A stretch of DNA of 64,000 bases, from positions 3,472,001 to 3,536,000 of the forward strand of contig NZ_CP075171.1 of assembly GCF_021379005.1 (NCBI RefSeq). Direction: 5' to 3'. Under the pieces are notes generated by a model. It was not told where the DNA came from and made no database searches. It saw only the letters and a program-made list of their open reading frames with translations. Source of the DNA: Leptodesmis sichuanensis A121. Lineage in GTDB: Bacteria > Cyanobacteriota > Cyanobacteriia > Leptolyngbyales > Leptolyngbyaceae. Of this stretch, positions 43,264 through 52,938 are shown piece after piece. Made by a program: the position numbers and the translations under genes. Within the stretch, counting starts at the first letter, position 1. Each line of letters opens with the position of its first letter.

Positions 43264-44355
43264 TCAAACTCGTTCCTCCGCGATCGCCGATGCCTTGGGA
43301 CGGGCAAAAATCATTCGGCCTGCTGAAGTTTGCAGCGCACTGGTGACGATCACCTGAATCTCGCCACCCAAATAGTTGCGACCATCTTCCACCACGACCA
43401 TCGTGCCATCTTCCAGATAGCCCACGCCCTGGGTCGGTTCTTTCCCTTCCCGGAGAATCTTCAGGTCGATGCTGTCACCCGGCAGGTAAGCGGGACGTAC
43501 CGCTTGAGTCAGGTCATTAATGTTCAGAACCGGCACTTTTTGTACACTGGCGACTTTACTGAGGTTGTAATCGTTGGTGAGCAATGTGCCATTGATTTCC
43601 TGGGCCAGTCGTACCAGTTTGGCATCGACCGTGGGTACATCATCATAGTCTGCCGAGTGGATCTGGATGCGATCGGGGTAAGCATCCCGAATCCGATTCA
43701 GAATATCCAGACCGCGCCGTCCCCGCATCCGCTTCTGATCATTGGAGGCATCCGCGACCTGTTGCAACTCGGCCAGAATGAACTGTGGCACCAGTAACTG
43801 ACCTTCCAGGAAGCCCGTACCCAACAGCGCCTCAATTCGGCCATCGATAATGCAACTGGTGTCCAGCAGCTTGGTAGAGGCAGGCTTTAAGGTTCCTTCA
43901 GCCAGGAGTAAGGTTTCGATCGAGTTGGGGTTAATCAGCCGCAGTAGGGCCCGCCCATGAGTATCGGCAAGGGAGATGCCCGTAAAGGCAAACAAAATGC
44001 TGCCCACCAGTGCAATTATTGGTTTAATAAAGGAAAATTCGCTGGGAATTGGCAGTAAAAAGGTGGGAGCCAGCAACAGGTTGGCTACGAGTAAACCGAT
44101 CACGAGGCCGATCGCTCGACTTAGCAAAATATCCGGGGGCATCGCCCGCACTTGGCGCTCTAAGCGACGGTAGCTGGTCTGCACTACCAGCCCTAATGCC
44201 AACCCAATTAAGGCACCGAAGCCAGCCGTCACCACGCGCAGGGCACCTTCATTGGTGACTTGTTTCAGGACACTGGCGGGCAAATCTTCAATGCCATGAA
44301 AGCCGATCCCCGCCCCAGCCACAATAAAAGAGATAATAATAATTGCATCCAGCAT
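43264..44355 (-). CDS. PIN/TRAM domain membrane protein (YacL-like)
   Basis: This 363-residue protein has four N-terminal membrane helices (residues 1-130), a PIN nuclease-like domain from about 165 (KLLDTSCIIDGRIEALL with D, then FILAELQQVAD, GRRGLDILNRI and TVDAKLVRLAQEINGTLLTNDYNL with acidic residues; each block shown is below full length) and a C-terminal TRAM RNA-binding domain (LPGDSIDLKILREGKEP, GVGYLEDGTMVVVEDGR). Conserved aspartates suggest Mg2+-dependent RNase activity. The YacL family is widespread and poorly characterised. It is divergent from hemW. Confidence 0.9.
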   Translation of the reverse strand: MLDAIIIISFIVAGAGIGFHGIEDLPASVLKQVTNEGALRVVTAGFGALIGLALGLVVQTSYRRLERQVRAMPPDILLSRAIGLVIGLLVANLLLAPTFLLPIPSEFSFIKPIIALVGSILFAFTGISLADTHGRALLRLINPNSIETLLLAEGTLKPASTKLLDTSCIIDGRIEALLGTGFLEGQLLVPQFILAELQQVADASNDQKRMRGRRGLDILNRIRDAYPDRIQIHSADYDDVPTVDAKLVRLAQEINGTLLTNDYNLSKVASVQKVPVLNINDLTQAVRPAYLPGDSIDLKILREGKEPTQGVGYLEDGTMVVVEDGRNYLGGEIQVIVTSALQTSAGRMIFARPKASAIAEERV

Positions 44356-44532
44356 AGATTTGGGATTGTTGGGGAACGAATCCGGTTAAGGTTGACCCTG
44401 CCAATCTAGATTGAGAGCCAGTTGGGTAACGGATAATGGATCCATGAAAGGCCGTTAAGCACGAAAACTGGCTGCACAGTCAGGCTGGCATGACCTCATT
44501 ATACTCTTCGCATCTCTTCTGCCTTGTGTCCC

Positions 44533-45855
44533 ATGTATCCTCGTTCCGCCTATGTCCACATCCCCTTCTGTCGGCGGCGTTGTTACTATTGCGATTTCCC
44601 AATTTCCGTAGTAGGTGATAAGCCTCCGCTCGGTGGGGGCGATCGTATCAATGGCCGTAATTCCAGGGCAATTTCCCACTACGTCGAGGTGTTGTGTCAG
44701 GAAATTCGCCAATCGGATTCATCAGGGAAGCCTCTCGAAACTGTGTTTTTTGGCGGAGGTACACCGTCTCTGCTGGCCGTTGAGCAGTTACATCAGATTC
44801 TTGTGACACTGGATCAGCGGTTTGGGATTGTCGCTGATGCCGAGATCTCGATGGAAGTAGACCCCGGTACGTTTGATCTGGAGCAGATTCAAGGGTATCG
44901 ATCGGCAGGTGTGAATCGGGTCAGTTTAGGGGTGCAGGCATTTCAACCGGAATTATTAGCGGCCTGTGGCCGATCGCACACGGTTCCCGAAATCTCCACC
45001 GCGATCGACTGGATACGGCAGGCTGGGTTTACCAATATCAGCCTGGATCTGATCTCCGGCTTGCCCTACCAGACGCTGGAACACTGGCAGGATTCCCTGG
45101 AGAAAGCGATCGCCCTCGCGCCCACCCATCTATCCTGCTATGACCTGACCATTGAATCTGTTACGCCCTTTGGCCGCCAGTATCAACCCGGTGTCAGTCC
45201 CCTACCCTCGGATGCAACCACCGCTGAAATGTACCGCATGGCTCAACGAATGCTGACTGCAGCAGGCTACGAGCATTACGAAATCTCCAACTATGCCAGA
45301 CCGGGCTACCAGTGCCGCCATAACCGGGTGTACTGGGAGAATCGGCCTTTCTACGGCTTTGGTATGGGAGCGACGAGTTATGTAGGTGGCGATCGGGTGG
45401 CTCGTCCCAGGAAGACCGGGGAGTATTATGAGTGGGTGGAAAAGGGAGGATTAGGGATTGGGGATCAGAGATCAGAGATCAGGGATCAAGGGTTGGAAAT
45501 TGGGGATTGGGGATTGGGCGGTGAAATTCAGAATTCAAAATTCAAAATTCAAAATTCGGAACTTAAAACTCAAACCTTAGCACTTAGAATTTCTGATCTA
45601 CTTCTCGACACGTTGATGTTGGGGTTGCGGTTACGGGAGGGGTTGGATCTGGGTGAGTTGATTGAGCGGTTTGGGGAGACGGCGATCGCGCAGGTCTGGC
45701 AATGTTTGCAACCCTATATTGAGAAAGGCTGGGTGGTTGGCCCTGAATCCGATTCTCCATCTCTTCCCACAACCGGACGGATTCGATTAACTGATCCAGA
45801 AGGGTTTCTCTTCTCTAACGTCGTACTGACGGACATCTTTGAGGCATTCGACTAA
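44533..45855 (+). CDS. hemW: radical SAM haem chaperone HemW (HemN-like) with tandem-repeat insertion
   Basis: HemW binds haem and a 4Fe-4S cluster and delivers haem to acceptor proteins. ATG 44533 is used; a TTG three codons earlier is unlikely. The cluster motif is CRRRCYYC (C13, C17, C20 in HIPFCRRRCYYCDF). Also seen are VFFGGGTPSLL, VDPGTFDLEQI, VNRVSLGVQAFQPELLAACG, ISLDLISGLPYQTLEHW, and the C-terminal RLREGLDLGELIERFG. Between about residues 306 and 352 (bases 45451-45585) lies a low-complexity stretch, GIGDQRSEIRDQGLEIGDWG then NSKFKIQNSELKTQ, encoded by tandem DNA repeats. It falls in a normally variable loop and keeps the frame. Confidence 0.88.
   Translation: MYPRSAYVHIPFCRRRCYYCDFPISVVGDKPPLGGGDRINGRNSRAISHYVEVLCQEIRQSDSSGKPLETVFFGGGTPSLLAVEQLHQILVTLDQRFGIVADAEISMEVDPGTFDLEQIQGYRSAGVNRVSLGVQAFQPELLAACGRSHTVPEISTAIDWIRQAGFTNISLDLISGLPYQTLEHWQDSLEKAIALAPTHLSCYDLTIESVTPFGRQYQPGVSPLPSDATTAEMYRMAQRMLTAAGYEHYEISNYARPGYQCRHNRVYWENRPFYGFGMGATSYVGGDRVARPRKTGEYYEWVEKGGLGIGDQRSEIRDQGLEIGDWGLGGEIQNSKFKIQNSELKTQTLALRISDLLLDTLMLGLRLREGLDLGELIERFGETAIAQVWQCLQPYIEKGWVVGPESDSPSLPTTGRIRLTDPEGFLFSNVVLTDIFEAFD
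45451..45585 (+). repeat. in-frame tandem-repeat tract inside hemW
   Basis: The first half consists of GGGGATC, AGAGATC and GGGGATT heptamers; the second of AATTCAA/ATTCAAA heptamers followed by AACTTAAAACTC-like sequence. Both unit types also occur between genes elsewhere in the window (22205, 33671, 31343). Its length of about 135 bases is a multiple of three. Confidence 0.85.
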
Positions 45856-45996
45856 GACGATCTGCCCTAACTTTCCTATTGTACAGAGTATCTCCGCACA
45901 ATACGCGGCTTGAGCTAAATAGCCAGCAGCTTTCCGCATATCTTCAGAGTCCTTCTGCGGATCATCAGATGTGTTATTGGATACAAGGTGCATCCC

Positions 45997-47997
45997 TTAC
46001 TGGGGTGGAGCAGGTTCATAGGGAGCATAGCCAGGGGATGGCACTTGGCCAGGAGGGGGTGGCACTGGCTCATAGGGTGATGGGATGACGACGCTGGGGG
46101 ATGGAAAAGGCGTTGGGGTCGCGGGGGAATAATGCCCCTCTGGAACAGGAGACAGAGAAGCAGGAGGAGATTCTGGGGCGGGATTGCTCCCTGGATAGAA
46201 TTGCTCAGGATAAGGGGGAGCGGAATTCGAGCCATCCCCAGGATAGCCTTCATTATTAGTAGGGGCAGGTTCACGCAACTCCTCCGGCACCATCCGCCGT
46301 TTCAACGCTTCTTGCTCGGCTCGCTGACGGGCCAGTTCTGCCGCTCGAATTTGTGCCTGCCACCCACCGATCAGCGATTGGGCTTGTCCGTAGAGAGCAC
46401 GCCCCGGAGCAACGGTCGCTGCAATTTGGATGGCTCCCCTTAGATTTCCTTGATTGGCAGTAGCAGAGGCTCGATCAAGAATGGGCTGGTCTTCAATGGC
46501 TTGAATCTTATATGTCCACTCGCTAATCAGAGTCTGTGCTTCTGGTCGCAGTGGACGTTGCGGGCCAATTTGTCTGGCTTGTGAGATCGCTGCCTGCAAC
46601 GCTGCAATCGTTCCTTTCTCAGCAACTTTTCGAGCATAGATGAGATAGGGCCGATCTTCTATTTTCTGGGCTTGTGTCTTCCAGTAGGCGATCAGGGTTT
46701 GAGCTTGAGCGCGACGGGGGCGATCGCGACCAATTTGCTGAGCTTGTAGTTGGGCCAACTGTTTTGTCAGCACTGTGGGCACCTCACCGACAATCCAGGC
46801 CGATTGCAACAGTGTCAAATCCTGTAATTGAGCCTGCCAGTCCTTTAAAGCTGTTTGAGCCTGTTGATAAAAGCGACTTTCGGGTTTAATTAAGGCGGCA
46901 GTGGCGATCGCCGCCGTCAGATTCCAGATCTGCGGTAGGGTAGGTTTCATGGTGGTGTTACTACCCAGAGCGTGCTGGCGTGCCTGACTCAGCCACAGGA
47001 GTTCTTGAGCCGTTTGGGCCAGATTAGGGTTGGAAGACACCAGCGTTGCCAAGCGAGTAGCCTCAGTCAGGTTGCCCTTCACCCAGTTCTGGTAGCCGCG
47101 AGCCAGCAGGGTTTCACTCCACTGCTTCAGGAGGGGTTGGGTAGCGGTCCAGGCAAAGGTTTTTTTGTCCATCTTGCTGACTTGAGCAATTGCTGCCCCC
47201 AACTGATCCGGTTGGCCGGTTTTGGCAATCTGCTGGGCCTCCGCTAGCATCCTCCGTCCCTGTTTTTCGGCAGAGAGCAATTGAGACAGTGCCCTAACCC
47301 GGTCAAACCGCCAATAATCTTGATTAAAGTTCTTTAAATCAGCAATTTTCTCCTCTGCCAGAACCCAATTCTGGTTTTGCATGGCGGTTCGAGCTGCCGT
47401 TGCGATCGCCTCCCCTTGCTGCCAATATTTTTTCCATTGAGCGATCGCAGCCTGTGCGTCTTTATAAAGAGGACTGCTGGGAGGAATCCGGCTGGCTAAC
47501 TCAACAGCCCCTCTTAAATCACTTTGCTCTATCTTTTTACGAGCCGCTAAGAGGATGGGATCAGACCACTCAGCAATTAACCGCTGCGCTTCCGGGTATA
47601 AGGGGCGATCGGGGGTCCATTGGCTAACCAGTTCTAACCCTGCCAGAATCTTAGGAATATCCCCGGAACGGGCTGCCTGCTGGGCGCAGTAGAGCCGATC
47701 CATATCAGTAGACAGAGGTGAAATAGTTTTGCAATCAACGGTTGGAGGGGGAGTCGTTAGCCACCAGAATGCCAGTCCTCCAACTCCTCCAAAGACAGAG
47801 CAGATACTTAGGCCAATCAGCAACCATAACCATTTCCCTGCTTTGATGCCACGTCGAGAAACAGGATTGGGAAGTGGATTAGGAATTTCTGATTCGATCG
47901 ACAAAGGCGGCTCCAGGCCAGACCGCGTCCTTGCCTCCGCAGGATTAAACCCATCAGGGTTATCTAATTTGAATGAGTTCGATCGCTTCCCCACCAT
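45997..47997 (-). CDS. membrane-anchored helical-repeat protein (paralogue of 10067-11950)
   Basis: The 666-residue product has a cytoplasmic N-terminus, one membrane helix (WLWLLIGLSICSVFGGVGGL) and, just after it, paired cysteines (VDCKTISPLS ... RLYCAQQAARS) spaced as in the paralogue at 10 kb. Helical repeats follow to about residue 560. The last units start EDRP or EDQP and carry GRALYGQAQ or RPLRPEAQ. A Pro/Glu/Tyr-rich tail of about 95 residues (SPVPEGHYSPATP, PPPPGQVPSPGYAP) is unique to this copy. It likely faces the periplasm with a flexible end. Two such paralogues in one window suggest a lineage-specific family. Function is unknown. Confidence 0.8.
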   Translation of the reverse strand: MVGKRSNSFKLDNPDGFNPAEARTRSGLEPPLSIESEIPNPLPNPVSRRGIKAGKWLWLLIGLSICSVFGGVGGLAFWWLTTPPPTVDCKTISPLSTDMDRLYCAQQAARSGDIPKILAGLELVSQWTPDRPLYPEAQRLIAEWSDPILLAARKKIEQSDLRGAVELASRIPPSSPLYKDAQAAIAQWKKYWQQGEAIATAARTAMQNQNWVLAEEKIADLKNFNQDYWRFDRVRALSQLLSAEKQGRRMLAEAQQIAKTGQPDQLGAAIAQVSKMDKKTFAWTATQPLLKQWSETLLARGYQNWVKGNLTEATRLATLVSSNPNLAQTAQELLWLSQARQHALGSNTTMKPTLPQIWNLTAAIATAALIKPESRFYQQAQTALKDWQAQLQDLTLLQSAWIVGEVPTVLTKQLAQLQAQQIGRDRPRRAQAQTLIAYWKTQAQKIEDRPYLIYARKVAEKGTIAALQAAISQARQIGPQRPLRPEAQTLISEWTYKIQAIEDQPILDRASATANQGNLRGAIQIAATVAPGRALYGQAQSLIGGWQAQIRAAELARQRAEQEALKRRMVPEELREPAPTNNEGYPGDGSNSAPPYPEQFYPGSNPAPESPPASLSPVPEGHYSPATPTPFPSPSVVIPSPYEPVPPPPGQVPSPGYAPYEPAPPQ

Positions 47998-48399
47998 GTT
48001 CTTAACTCCTCACATCCAGGACTGCCTATCTCAGCCAAATCCAAGGCAACCTCATCAAGGCTTCCTGGTAAAACCAACGTTCCTAGTCACCAGCACTCAC
48101 CAGGGTAACTAAATTGAGTCCAAAATTCACCCCGGTTCAGCGTAAGTGAGTCTATCTTGGCCCTATAGATTGGTCTCCTGACCGTTTCTTTTATAAAGTT
48201 TTCAAATTAAATAGAGGATCTGAATCAAGCCGAATTTCATCCCCAGAATTAAATTATTACAAAAATTGTAGAATTTGCTGAGTCGGTACTCCAGAGATTT
48301 TTCTATGCGGAGAATAGACTGACCAACTCAGCCCTGACTGTAATTTACTGAGTTGGCTGAATACTCTACCTAAAGGAGTAGAACCGATGGCTGGCCTTG
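47998..48399. other. intergenic region before the deacetylase gene end
   Basis: About 400 bases separate two minus-strand genes. The right part holds a stem-loop (48323-48356) after the deacetylase stop; the left part must hold the promoter of the repeat-protein gene. No open frame is supported. Confidence 0.45.
48323..48356 (-). terminator. stem-loop downstream of the deacetylase gene
   Basis: CCAACTCAG (48323-48331) pairs perfectly with CTGAGTTGG (48348-48356) around a 16-base loop, 44 bases after the stop codon. No strong T-run follows on the minus strand, so it may protect the mRNA end and not terminate by itself. Confidence 0.45.
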
Positions 48400-50454
48400 C
48401 TACCTGGCACTAGACGTGACGACCGGACAAACCGTGCCTGCTGTGCCTGCTGTGCCGCCTGGGGGAATTAACCCAACAACATGAGGAACAGGGCGGGGTA
48501 TATACCCAACCAGAGAAGCGCCCTTAAAGGCTAAGGATGTGCTGGCCCCCGAATCTAGCATGACCGCATCCCGGAAACCCGCTTTGGCTAGAGCAATGCC
48601 CAAATCCACTGAACCAATGGGTTCTGTGGACACCCCAATTTGCGGTTGTCCTTGCTGGTTAATTCCCCAGAAGGCACGGTGACGCAATTCGTTGACACTG
48701 TAGAGCTTGCCAAACCGTTCCAGGGGTTGGGGCTGACCGCGATCGACCAACCAGCCAGCAGCGACAAAGGCATCCGTGACCTCGGGCATTTCGGCCTGAA
48801 TCCCTTCTAAACTATTGTGCTTCTGGGGATCAAAGGGAACAAACTTCACTGCACTTGGCCCAATTAACACCAGTGGTCGCTCTTTAAGAAATGGAATTTC
48901 ACCCCGTTTACCAGGAATAAACTGGCCATGACTTTGACTATAGACTGGCCCCAACATCTCATTAGAATCAAGCATTTCTAGAGAAAAGAAGCCTCCATCT
49001 ACAGCAGCGATGACTGGAGTTCCAGCAATAATTTCGGGAACCTGGCCACGCGTGTTGGCATGAATCGTAACGGGTCGCCCGCCAGCAATGAAAATAAAGG
49101 GCGTATTGTCAATGGTGGCATCCAGGCGGCGTACCGGAGCGGCAAAATCGAAGCCAAAGCTAATCGGAGCGGATTGTGGGCCTTCCCAGGCAACATCCGC
49201 CATTTCTTCCATGCGGGACTGGCCAATGCGTCCGATCGCAAACAGGTGCTTGGACTGCCCTGCCAATTGTTCATCGTTGTCATCCATTGTCAGGGCAGCC
49301 TCATAACCTGCCGCCTCTACCGCTTCTATCGCCGCCTGATCAAACTTTCCTTCGGGATAAACAAAGTAGCGAATGGGCGTTCCCAATTGGGATTCTAAAA
49401 TTTGTTTCGACTTTTGGGTTTCAATCCCCAATTGTCTGGGAGACATCCCATCCATCACCTTATGCGTCACACTGTGAGAGGCGATCGTGATCAGGGGATC
49501 TTTTGCCATTTCTCGCAGATGCTCCCAGGTCAAACTGGAGCGGCCCATTTTTTTACCCACTTTGGCAGTATAAATGGCAAATACCGCCGGATAGTTATAC
49601 TTTTTGAGCAGCGGATAAACGTAGTCGTAATGGCCTTTGTAGCCATCATCAAAAGTAAGCACAATGGGCTTTGGCGGTAAGGGCGCACCCGTTCTTAAGT
49701 GGGTCACGAGCTGATCCATGCTGATAGGGGTTAATCCCTTCTGTTGAATCAGCTTCAAATGGTTTTCAAACTCTTTGGGGGTGACATCAAAAAACACCTG
49801 CTTTTGCGGCAGGATATCGTGATACATCATTATGGGTACCCTGGCCTGCCGTGCTAGGGGGTTGATGTCTGGCAGAGGAGCAGGATTTAAATAAGCCATT
49901 ATCTGGGGAGCGACCTGTCCCACCAGTGCTCCTATGCCGATCGCCGGTTGCTCGACCCAACTGGCGGTCTGAGAAACGTTGCTAACCAATTGTGCAAACC
50001 CACCAGAGCCAGCCACCTTTGTCGTTCCACAGTTACCAGTGAATGGAGTCGAGCGAGGCGATGAAAAGCCATCCTCAGAGGATGGATAGGATTGGGTGGG
50101 AACCTCCGTTGGAGCAACATCCGATTGTCCAAACTGATTGGTAGATGGGTCGAACCCGTGGCTCTGACTGGGTACCCCATAGGGAGTTTGATTGGCTCGC
50201 CCAGGCTCTAGATTCTGGCTAGGCATCCCATCAAGAGTTTGAGCCGTCTGTCCAGCCCCTGAATAGGGAGTTGGGTCAGCTTGGCTGGGTACTCCATAGG
50301 AGGAGGTTTGAGAGTAGACTAACTGTGCTTCTACGAACCCGTAGGACGTAGCCGACAGGGTGCTGGTGAGAACCACTCCTAAGACTTTGAGGCCACCCCG
50401 AATCTTAAAAATTTGACTGAGCGATCCGACAGTTACCTGAGGCACAGTTGGCAT
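48400..50454 (-). CDS. polysaccharide deacetylase fused to phosphodiester glycosidase (NAGPA) domain
   Basis: The 684-residue product has three parts. Residues 1-200 hold a signal or anchor and a low-complexity linker with repeats of YGVPSQ or DGMPSQ. Residues about 205-400 are a carbohydrate esterase 4 deacetylase: MMYHDILP, metal and base motif TFDDGYKG (267-274) and SHSVTH with H327 and H331, then YFVYPEGKFD. Residues about 450-670 match the phosphodiester glycosidase/NAGPA domain (PVIAAVDGGFFS, AVMLDSGASTSLAF). The protein should act on an envelope polymer, perhaps deacetylating and trimming the same glycan. It ends in a short Gly/Thr/Ala repeat (GGTAGTAGT). Confidence 0.82.
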   Translation of the reverse strand: MPTVPQVTVGSLSQIFKIRGGLKVLGVVLTSTLSATSYGFVEAQLVYSQTSSYGVPSQADPTPYSGAGQTAQTLDGMPSQNLEPGRANQTPYGVPSQSHGFDPSTNQFGQSDVAPTEVPTQSYPSSEDGFSSPRSTPFTGNCGTTKVAGSGGFAQLVSNVSQTASWVEQPAIGIGALVGQVAPQIMAYLNPAPLPDINPLARQARVPIMMYHDILPQKQVFFDVTPKEFENHLKLIQQKGLTPISMDQLVTHLRTGAPLPPKPIVLTFDDGYKGHYDYVYPLLKKYNYPAVFAIYTAKVGKKMGRSSLTWEHLREMAKDPLITIASHSVTHKVMDGMSPRQLGIETQKSKQILESQLGTPIRYFVYPEGKFDQAAIEAVEAAGYEAALTMDDNDEQLAGQSKHLFAIGRIGQSRMEEMADVAWEGPQSAPISFGFDFAAPVRRLDATIDNTPFIFIAGGRPVTIHANTRGQVPEIIAGTPVIAAVDGGFFSLEMLDSNEMLGPVYSQSHGQFIPGKRGEIPFLKERPLVLIGPSAVKFVPFDPQKHNSLEGIQAEMPEVTDAFVAAGWLVDRGQPQPLERFGKLYSVNELRHRAFWGINQQGQPQIGVSTEPIGSVDLGIALAKAGFRDAVMLDSGASTSLAFKGASLVGYIPRPVPHVVGLIPPGGTAGTAGTVCPVVTSSAR

Positions 50455-50928
50455 AGTTAATGAAACCTACACAATTCCCTAGACAGATCTACCCCATAAC
50501 GAGAGATTTGTCAGTCTTTTTGCTTTTAACTTTTGCAGAAACATAAATAAATGTTTTAGATTGGACGAAACTATATATAAGTAAAAACAATATTTAACAG
50601 AAAATTATAGACAAAAATCAATAAAACTTTTATTTCTAGTTCGATTCCTGATAGCAGTTGGGTCTCAGTACTAAAAATAGAAGGTTTTGTATCTCAGAAT
50701 ACAGAAAAGGTGGCCTGAAATTGGTGCAATCTTAATGAAATATTTAACCTCTTCAATCTGGTTTCCCCAGCCTGATCTGCAATGACTTAAAGAGACTTCA
50801 GACTTACTAGTCATCTGAGTAAATACACCCTGAAATTTTTAACTGCTGATGCAATTCCTCAGCAGTTTTCTGATCTCCTCTGTGCAGAGCTTCTTTGCAC
50901 CCCTGTTTTCACTCGTCTGGAATCTAAA
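50455..50928. other. divergent promoter region, deacetylase / amt
   Basis: This AT-rich region of 474 bases holds an NtcA-type box at 50689-50702 on the amt side. No other element was recognised. Confidence 0.5.
50689..50702 (+). promoter_or_regulatory. NtcA-type box upstream of first amt gene
   Basis: GTATCTCAGAATAC matches the palindrome GTA-N8-TAC exactly. A weak -10-like TGCAAT follows after 22 bases, the spacing used by NtcA-activated promoters. It lies 227 bases before the amt start, implying a leader of nearly 200 bases. Confidence 0.6.
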
Positions 50929-52500
50929 ATGATGTCTAAACGTAGCCGTAGGATGCTTTCGATCAGGAAGCATCAGAACTTCCCTGTGAAAGCTATTCCC
51001 TGGCGATCACTGGAATGGTATGCCAGAAAGCTGTCTCCCAGTGCCCAGGCCTGTATCCCGATCGCCCTGCTGATTGTTTTGATCTGGGGCTATGCCGCCG
51101 TCGCCATTTCTGAACCTGTGCCCAAGTTGAAAGATGTGGCTGAAATGGCCAAAGACCTGAAGGTCGGCATGGATACCATGTGGGTCATGGTTGCGGCCTT
51201 TTTGGTGTTTTTCATGAACGCGGGCTTCTGTATGTTGGAAGCGGGCATGTGCCGTCAGAAAAACGCGGTGAACGTGCTGGCCAAGAATTTGATCGTCTTT
51301 GCCCTGTCAACCATTGCCTTCTGGGCGATCGGCTTTGGCCTGATGTTCAGCAATGGTAATGGTTTCATTGGGGTTAGTGGAGGCTTCTTCTTAACGGGGG
51401 CAGACAACAGCCCTGCAACGGGAGATGCCTATCAGGGGATCTTCAGTGCCCTGAACTGGACGGGCGTACCCCTGGGAGCGAAGTTCTTCTTCCAACTGGT
51501 GTTTGCCGGAACTGCCGCCACGATCGTTTCGGGTGCTGTCGCAGAACGGATCAAGTTCGTAGACTTTCTCGTCTTCAGTTTGTTGCTGGTGGGAATTTCC
51601 TATCCCATTACAGGCCACTGGATCTGGGGTGGGGGCTGGCTCTCCAAGATGGGCTTCTGGGACTTCGCTGGCTCCACAGTGGTTCATGCGGTTGGTGGTT
51701 GGGCCGCACTGATGGGTGCCGCTATTCTTGGTCCTCGGATTGGTAAATACAGAGCCGATGGTACTCCCAATGCCCTGCCCGCTCACAACATGAGCATTGC
51801 CACTCTGGGGTGTTTGATTCTGTGGTTAGGTTGGTTTGGCTTTAACCCTGGCTCCACAATGGCTGCCGATCCCAATGCGATCGCTCACATTGCTCTGACC
51901 ACCAACACAGCTGCTGCCTTTGGCTGTATTGCTGCCACCATTACTGCCTGGACTGTTTTGGGTAAGCCTGACCTGTCGATGGTGATCAACGGGTTGCTGG
52001 CCGGACTGGTTGCCGTAACCGCCCCCTGTGCTTACATCAATACCGTTTCAGCCGCCGTAGTCGGGATTGTGAGTGGGGTTGTGATCGTGTTTGCGGTTGG
52101 CTTCTTTGACAGACTCAAGATTGATGACCCTGTTGGTGCCATTTCTGTTCACCTGGTCAATGGCGTTTGGGGCACTCTAGCGGTAGGGCTATTTGCGGCT
52201 GGAGACCAGTTCTACAAAGGTGGCCCAGTCGGATTGATTTACGGTGGCGGGATTAATCAGCTTTGGATTCAGTTCCTGGGTAGTATCACAGTTGGTGGCT
52301 TCACCGTTGCAGCCTCTGCCATCTTCTGGTTCATTCTCAAGTCTACCCTGGGAATCCGAGTCACCAAGGAAGAAGAAATCCTGGGTCTGGACATCGGCGA
52401 ACACGGTATGGAAGCCTATGCTGGCTTCGTTAAGGAAAGCACTGGCACTATTGGGGATGTCATGCCGTCTAGCTCAATGGCTTCCAGTTCTGGAGAATAG
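50929..52500 (+). CDS. amt: ammonium transporter (Amt family), first copy
   Basis: Amt proteins form trimeric channels that take up ammonium. The 523-residue product has an extra N-terminal region of about 75 residues with one hydrophobic segment ([19 protein letters not shown]), then the eleven-helix core. Signatures: [20 protein letters not shown], the twin-His helices [17 protein letters not shown] and [17 protein letters not shown], and [10 protein letters not shown]. The C-terminal [20 protein letters not shown] is the regulatory tail that meets GlnK/PII. A second Amt gene follows after 438 bases. Control by NtcA is likely from the upstream box. Confidence 0.94.
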   Translation: MMSKRSRRMLSIRKHQNFPVKAIPWRSLEWYARKLSPSAQACIPIALLIVLIWGYAAVAISEPVPKLKDVAEMAKDLKVGMDTMWVMVAAFLVFFMNAGFCMLEAGMCRQKNAVNVLAKNLIVFALSTIAFWAIGFGLMFSNGNGFIGVSGGFFLTGADNSPATGDAYQGIFSALNWTGVPLGAKFFFQLVFAGTAATIVSGAVAERIKFVDFLVFSLLLVGISYPITGHWIWGGGWLSKMGFWDFAGSTVVHAVGGWAALMGAAILGPRIGKYRADGTPNALPAHNMSIATLGCLILWLGWFGFNPGSTMAADPNAIAHIALTTNTAAAFGCIAATITAWTVLGKPDLSMVINGLLAGLVAVTAPCAYINTVSAAVVGIVSGVVIVFAVGFFDRLKIDDPVGAISVHLVNGVWGTLAVGLFAAGDQFYKGGPVGLIYGGGINQLWIQFLGSITVGGFTVAASAIFWFILKSTLGIRVTKEEEILGLDIGEHGMEAYAGFVKESTGTIGDVMPSSSMASSSGE

Positions 52501-52564
52501 CATCCAGGCTGCTCTAGGACTCCTGTGGGCGAGTTGTCGCCGGAACGCAAACGATATATAAGAG

Positions 52565-52599
52565 AGGGTTTGGTATTTTGATACCAAACCCTACTTTTT
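52565..52599 (+). terminator. Rho-independent terminator after first amt gene
   Basis: AGGGTTTGGTAT and ATACCAAACCCT form a perfect 12-bp stem with a TTTG tetraloop, followed by ACTTTTT. It lies 65 bases after the amt stop and separates the two amt genes into independent transcripts. Confidence 0.93.
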
Positions 52600-52938
52600 A
52601 AGAGAAATTTAATTCTACGGAGTCACGGCCAATATTTTTTACTTGAAAAAACTCAACACGGGCGAAAAAGACTTTGTAGCATAGGATACAACTCCTGATA
52701 GCCAATCGAATCAAAATCAACCCCAATGAATTATTGAGGTGAGCAATAGCTGATAGCCACCTGATGCTCCTGATTCTATAGAGTCAGGCTAGGGATGACA
52801 AAACTCCAGACCCTCAACATTTCTAACGCTGGCGGTAGGGCTACGGTGCAGCGTTGCTTGTTCATGCTGCTTTACCCTGGCTGCAGTACTGCCCAGTCTG
52901 CTTGACTGCAACTTTTTCGCGAGGATTTTCGGTTAACG
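52600..52938. other. promoter region of second amt gene
   Basis: After the terminator this region holds an NtcA-type box at 52676-52689 and otherwise ordinary sequence. No small gene is supported. Confidence 0.5.
52676..52689 (+). promoter_or_regulatory. NtcA-type box upstream of second amt gene
   Basis: GTAGCATAGGATAC fits GTA-N8-TAC exactly and lies 250 bases before the gene. No strong -10 hexamer sits at the expected 20-24 base spacing, so its role as an activator site is less certain than for the first box. Confidence 0.5.
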
